NCBI GenBank assembly: GCA_000310025.1
Contig: FN649727.1
Location: forward strand, 8,122,835-8,186,834
DNA length: 64,000 nucleotides
Direction: 5' to 3'
From: Ectocarpus siliculosus
Taxonomy: Eukaryota > Sar > Phaeophyceae > Ectocarpales > Ectocarpaceae
The notes beneath the pieces are model-generated. The model saw nothing but the letters and a program-made list of their open reading frames with translations, had not been told where the DNA came from and ran no database searches. Shown piece after piece: positions 60,152 to 64,000 of the stretch. Position 1 is the first letter of the stretch, and every line of letters begins with the position of its first letter. A program made the position numbers and the translations under genes.

Positions 60152-61299
60152 ATGTCCGCACGCAACATCTTCAGCGCCGCCTTTCCTGCTGCGAAGCGTA
60201 AGTCTGGCGATCGGTGAGTTTCAGCTCTGCGAGGTCATCGGACATTGTGTTCGGACATTGTGTTCGCGAGGACTGCGACGGAGCTCCAGACACCCGCAGG
60301 GTGCGCCAACTTTGGCGGGTGCGAGAATTACTCGCGGGGTTGCAAATACAAAATTTCCATCCTCTCCATCGCTTCGCCCTGCATCGCGTGCTTGACGGAC
60401 ATCAAGCCAGGGGTCGTCTGCTTGGGTGTACCCAACCCCAACGCCGAGAAGACCAAGACTGGCAAGATAGGGGCGTTCATGCTTATTGTGTTTACTATGT
60501 TTATTTTACACCTCCACCTTTCGTTCCACGCCTTTTTTGCGTTTCTTCCACTCTTTGCATGTCTTCCACTCCTTTCGCTTTTGTCTGTCCAGACCTTTCC
60601 GTTTCTTCCACTCTGTGCATTTCACTTCCCGATCAACATCCTTGCGGATTGTGTTTTGCAATCCTCGCTTGTCGGCCTCTCTTTTCTGTCCTCTATATTT
60701 ATGAAAGCGTTCTGCCCCCTTTACTCCCGTACACGATTACTGCTCCCTCTTTGAATCCTACGTCAACACCCACCTGGAGTGGGAGGACTGTCTGGGCACG
60801 AAGCTAAGCTGGCGGGCAGGAAGCTTACCGGTTTGTCGACAAGGTGGAGGAACACGACGACAGGATCGACGTGAGTTTTCTCTTCCAATATTAATATTCC
60901 ATGCATTTTTTCTCTTCCGATACTCCCACGATCTTTCGCTTTTTGTTTTCTACCGCTTCTCTCTCTTCTATGAATATAATCCAACGACCCTTCGCTTTTT
61001 TCTACCGCTTCTCTCTCTTCTATCCTGTAGTTCGCTTCTTTTGTACTCATGCTTCTCTCTCCGTCGTTCATGCCCACCCCTTTCCCCCCTTTTTCGCGCG
61101 GAAGCTCCCTTGCGTTCGTTGCGAACTAGAGATTAGGCAGGGGGGCTACATCATCAGGACGTACCAGCCCAACGCCACGAGTCCCCTGCCCCCCAACGAC
61201 CCGCTGCACGCCAAGGACTGCGCGAAACTTCCGTTCGACAACAGCCGCGACCAGTTCGTCGACAGCATGCGGCTGGACGGTCTGGATCCTGAGAAGCTC
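60152..61299 (+). CDS. Unrecognised cysteine-rich protein, incomplete (runs into assembly gap)
   Basis: Three coding-looking blocks are seen. The first begins at the ATG at 60152 (MSARNIFSAAFPAAK) and continues near 60271-60470 with TPAGCANFGGCENYSRGCKY, IASPCIACLTDIKPG and CLGVPNPNAEKTK. The second (about 60750-60870) reads ESYVNTHLEWEDCLGTKLSW. The third (about 61108-61299) reads LPCVRCELEIRQGGYIIRTY, DPLHAKDCAKLPFDN and SMRLDGLDPEKL and stops at the N run. Repeated CxxC and spaced cysteines suggest metal binding or disulfides. The exon edges are not settled: a 13-base tandem duplication lies at 60239-60265, and the second block seems to change frame near 60820. I do not recognise the family. 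Confidence 0.4.
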
Positions 61300-61762
61300 N
61301 NNNNNNNNNNNNNNNNNNNNNNNNNNNNNNNNNNNNNNNNNNNNNNNNNNNNNNNNNNNNNNNNNNNNNNNNNNNNNNNNNNNNNNNNNNNNNNNNNNNT
61401 AGAGGAGCACTTGCTTCGCCGGTTTCCATCCCAGCGTCTGCGGTCAGACGATAAAAACTCCAACTGAAGGCTTTTGCGATTTTTGGTAGTACCCGGGTTT
61501 CCCGGCCCAACCCTGTGGCCCCCATCGCCTCGCTTACCCCCCCCACCCCACGCAACGAGCTTCTCAGGATCCAGACCGTCCAGCCGCATGCTGTCGACGA
61601 ACTGGTCGCGGTTGTTGTCGAACAGAAGTTTCGCGCAGTCCTTGGCGTGCAGCGGGTCGTTGGGGGGCAGGGGACTCGTGGCGTTGGGCTGGTACGTCCT
61701 GATGATGTAGCCCCCCTGCCTAATCTCTAGTTCGCAACGAACGCAAGGGAGCTTCCGCGCGA
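61094..61762. repeat. Inverted duplication flanking the assembly gap
   Basis: The 206 bases at 61094-61299 recur in reverse complement at 61557-61762 with only a few mismatches. Between them lie the 100-N gap and about 157 bases of unique sequence. The right copy therefore carries the third coding block of the neighbouring gene on the opposite strand and continues past the point where the left copy meets the gap. Confidence 0.9.
61300..61399. other. Assembly gap of exactly 100 N
   Basis: A run of 100 N is the usual placeholder for a gap of unknown size. The order and distance of the sequence on either side are not certain. Confidence 0.99.
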
Positions 61763-61764
61763 CT

Positions 61765-62476
61765 ACAGTTGTTCACTTAGACACGGATTACCTACGATTC
61801 AAACATATTTTCGACGAAGACCAGATGCGAAACTTCGTTGCTCAGCACCTACCGAACCTTACCAACGAATAGCGTTCTGTCTACGACAACGTCGTCCTCA
61901 ACGTCTCCCAACGAAACGGCGCACCCTCAACCGACGACTTCATGATTGATGCGCCCGCTGGAACAGGGAAGACATATACGGATACACATAATATGTGCGC
62001 ATCTTAGATCACTCGGAATACTTGTGCTATGCGTAGCAAGCACCGGCATAGCGGGACTCCAGTTGACACGTGGTTGGACTGCACATTCCACCTATAAGTT
62101 CCCGCTTGACGAAAAAAATATCTCGGGCGCAATGTGTAACATCTCCGCGGAAACACAACGAGCAGAGGTGTTGCGCAAATGCGACCTCATATTTTGGGAT
62201 GAAATTCCCATGAGCCGTCGATTTAACGCCGAGGCTCTCCACCTTACGCTAAAGGACCTAATAGGAAACGACCTTCTAATGGGCGGGAAAACTGCTTTGC
62301 TCAGCGGAGACATGCGTCAAATAGGACCTGTGGTCAAGTACGGTGGACCGACAGAAACGATTGATGCTTCTATTATTTCAAGCCCACTTTGGCCGCACGT
62401 CCATAGAATGCGCCTGACTACGTCCCAACGTGATCGTGAGGATGCCTCATACGCCGCCTTTGTCCGTAATATATGA
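61765..62476 (+). mobile_element. Helitron-type Pif1-like helicase fragment, decayed
   Basis: Translation gives a Walker A region (FMIDAPAGTGKTYT, near 61938-61979), then ASTGIAGLQLTRGWTAHS, LIFWDEIPMSRR (a Walker B-like DE box), GNDLLMGGKTALLSGDMRQI and MRLTTSQRDRED. This is the order of the N-terminal half of Pif1-like helicases carried by Helitron rolling-circle transposons in oomycetes and other eukaryotes. The coding sense is broken at a few points, and the C-terminal motifs and the Rep domain are absent from the window. It is therefore a remnant. It lies directly beside the inverted duplication at the gap. A host Pif1 gene is less likely given the decay. Confidence 0.75.
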
Positions 62477-63181
62477 CGAGCTGAGTTGGCTGGTTGACCC
62501 TTCGGCGCGAGAATTTTCAGACCAAGAACCCGAAGGTGCAACGAGGGAGAATCGAGGAACCGAATGGGAAGGACAGCAACGAGAGCGTGTACGGACGGAG
62601 CGGGTCGAGTTTGGTCGTGCTAGGACTGGCCGCAGCGACACCGGAGCAGCGGCATCGAGCAGCGGCACCGGAGCACACGGACGACATCGAATCGTGACGC
62701 ACGGACGAACATTTTGTGTTGTCGAGTATTTTCCGTTTTTCCCCTGAACATCGGTGTTGGGTGTGTGCGATGACGTCCCTGGTTTTGTAGAGAGATGGCG
62801 CGGATATTGTGTACCTGCATCGTGGAAGACCCCTTCGATGTGGAACGATTCCTAATCAGTGTCGATTATTTACACTGCTGTGTCCAACACAGATAACACA
62901 GATGATCAGGGGTAGATTCGGTGATTGTCAATTGCAATGATGGCTTTGGTTGGTTGTTCTTTTTCACTGTACTTTATGTCCACGGACGCATTCTGACAGC
63001 ACTTCAGACAGCAGTTGCGCGCCCCGAACTTGTACCATGCCTACATACCATGGTGTTAATCGTACAGGCAGCACTCCAGACAGCTGTACGCTGTAGTCGA
63101 CAAACATTCATTTTGGTAAAGAAAGTGTAGGACAGGGGGGATGATGCTGCTGTAGTCGAATTTAGCGTGTGGACGGGTAGT
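62477..63181. other. Non-coding stretch, nothing recognised
   Basis: No coding exon or repeat could be supported. It may contain the rest of the decayed Helitron. Confidence 0.4.
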
Positions 63182-63973
63182 TCAGTTTTGGGCACGCAAA
63201 CGTGCTGCAGGGATGTAGGTGTAGCTCTTCGGGCTTGTTGTGTACCTTTTCTTGCTAGTTTGCGTGTTCTTTAGATCTTCTGCTGGCTCTAGCATGTTTG
63301 TGACCACGGACCGCGTCTTTTCTAGATTTTGGGATAGCAACTGACACGAGTTTAATGTGAAGACAACAACGACAACAACAACTACTGCTGTAAGGGTTAA
63401 CGCTTCCCGGCTCTCTTGGGGTGGGATTGATTTTTCCTTAAATCTCTCCGTTCGAGAGTCACCCGTCCACAGACAGAACTTATCCATCGTAATGACTGGC
63501 ACCTAACGTACCGATAACCTTGAGTGGTGAACTGATAACGGTGTACGGTCTCGAGAAAATCACATGCAGTCTAAGCAGTCTGTGCCACATTACTATAATA
63601 ATGTACAAATACCTTTCATGTGTTGTTCGCCAATGTCTCGCGTGCCCTTGTCAGCCCTCACAATAAGCACACATAGGAAGTTTAGAGCGGTGATTGCCAC
63701 ATTTTCCGAGAACTCAAAAAGATCAGCACCCTCCGCAGGAGCCAGCACGTTCAAATCCTCCACTGCTGCCTCCATTGTTGCTGGAAGTGGTAACTGCTGT
63801 GTGTACGTGCTGGTTCCGCCGAGCTTTTGGTATGTGACGGGGGGGGCTACGCAGAATCAGAAGGGACCCCCCAACTCGGTTGCCTTACCCCAAAATGAAA
63901 ATCACATGCGAAATACAGGCACACACCAGCAGCCAAACGGGCTACCCACGCCCTTCTCACCTCGAGACGCCAT
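63182..63973 (-). CDS. Unrecognised gene with start at the right edge (first exons)
   Basis: A 13-base first exon (complement 63961-63973, ATG plus three codons and one base) joins in phase to complement 63662-63780. This gives MASR-ATMEAAVEDLNVLA, GADLFEFSENVA and ITALNFLCVLI, then the donor GTGAGG. A possible last exon on the same strand (about 63182-63485) reads FCLWTGDSRTERFKEKS, a poly-Val hydrophobic segment, QLLSQNLEKTRSVVTNMLEP and a basic tail ending IPAARLRAQN. Its acceptor (GATAAG|TTC) is weak. If right, this is a small protein with one membrane segment. The family is not recognised. Confidence 0.4.
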
Positions 63974-64000
63974 GGTTTCCTTTGCAAATGGGCGACGAGA

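Noticed and set aside
59544-60395. 283-codon plus-strand open frame
   Set aside because: Mostly CT-rich low-complexity sequence. Only the part after 60152 shows coding character, and in another frame.
61765-62476. Host Pif1 DNA helicase gene
   Set aside because: The reading is broken and only the N-terminal helicase motifs are present, next to duplicated sequence. A transposon remnant is more likely.

Overview
This is nuclear DNA of an intron-rich eukaryote. The best guess is a brown alga or a close stramenopile relative. The reasons are: genes cut by many introns of roughly 100-1200 bases with GTGAG/GTAAG donors; genes packed closely on alternating strands; a giant secreted protein built from VNDPP-linked and ELW-DGT repeats; and a 100-N gap typical of a draft assembly. 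No species can be proved from the sequence alone. All exon maps here were built by hand, by matching reading frame and phase across GT...AG junctions.

Layout. Positions 1-352 (+) hold the 3' end of a major facilitator transporter. Positions 1829-5320 (-) hold a complete five-exon Dnmt2/TRDMT1-type tRNA cytosine-5 methyltransferase, with a foldback repeat in its largest intron. A gap of about 380 bases separates its start from the divergent start of a very large gene at 5704-43132 (+). I resolve that gene into about 38 exons coding for about 8,750 residues. It has a signal peptide and more than 30 cadherin-like/tandem-95-type repeats. Three blocks of a second repeat (GTF...VTF...GDLPLM) interrupt these, along with one fibronectin-II-like module and an ELW-DGT propeller-like region that itself contains a cysteine-rich module. 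No membrane anchor is seen, so it is probably an extracellular matrix or adhesion protein.

Positions 43726-48800 (-) hold a PDCD2/Tsr4-type MYND zinc-finger gene (nine exons seen), which acts in 40S ribosome assembly. Positions 51722-54436 (+) hold a ubiquitin-like-domain membrane protein resembling HERP, with an Ala/Gln repeat tail. Three less certain genes follow: a 218-residue unrecognised protein at 55917-57150 (-), a partly resolved gene at 57663-59078 (-), and a cysteine-rich gene at 60152-61299 (+) that runs into the gap. The gap is flanked by inverted copies of about 205 bases. Next to it is a decayed Helitron-type Pif1 helicase at 61765-62476 (+). The right edge carries the first exons of another minus-strand gene.

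The main interest is the giant gene. One cadherin-like repeat appears to be split by an ELW-repeat domain, which is in turn split by a cysteine-rich module. Elsewhere single repeats are split by blocks of the GTF module. No tRNA, rRNA, CRISPR array or bacterial-style operon was seen.
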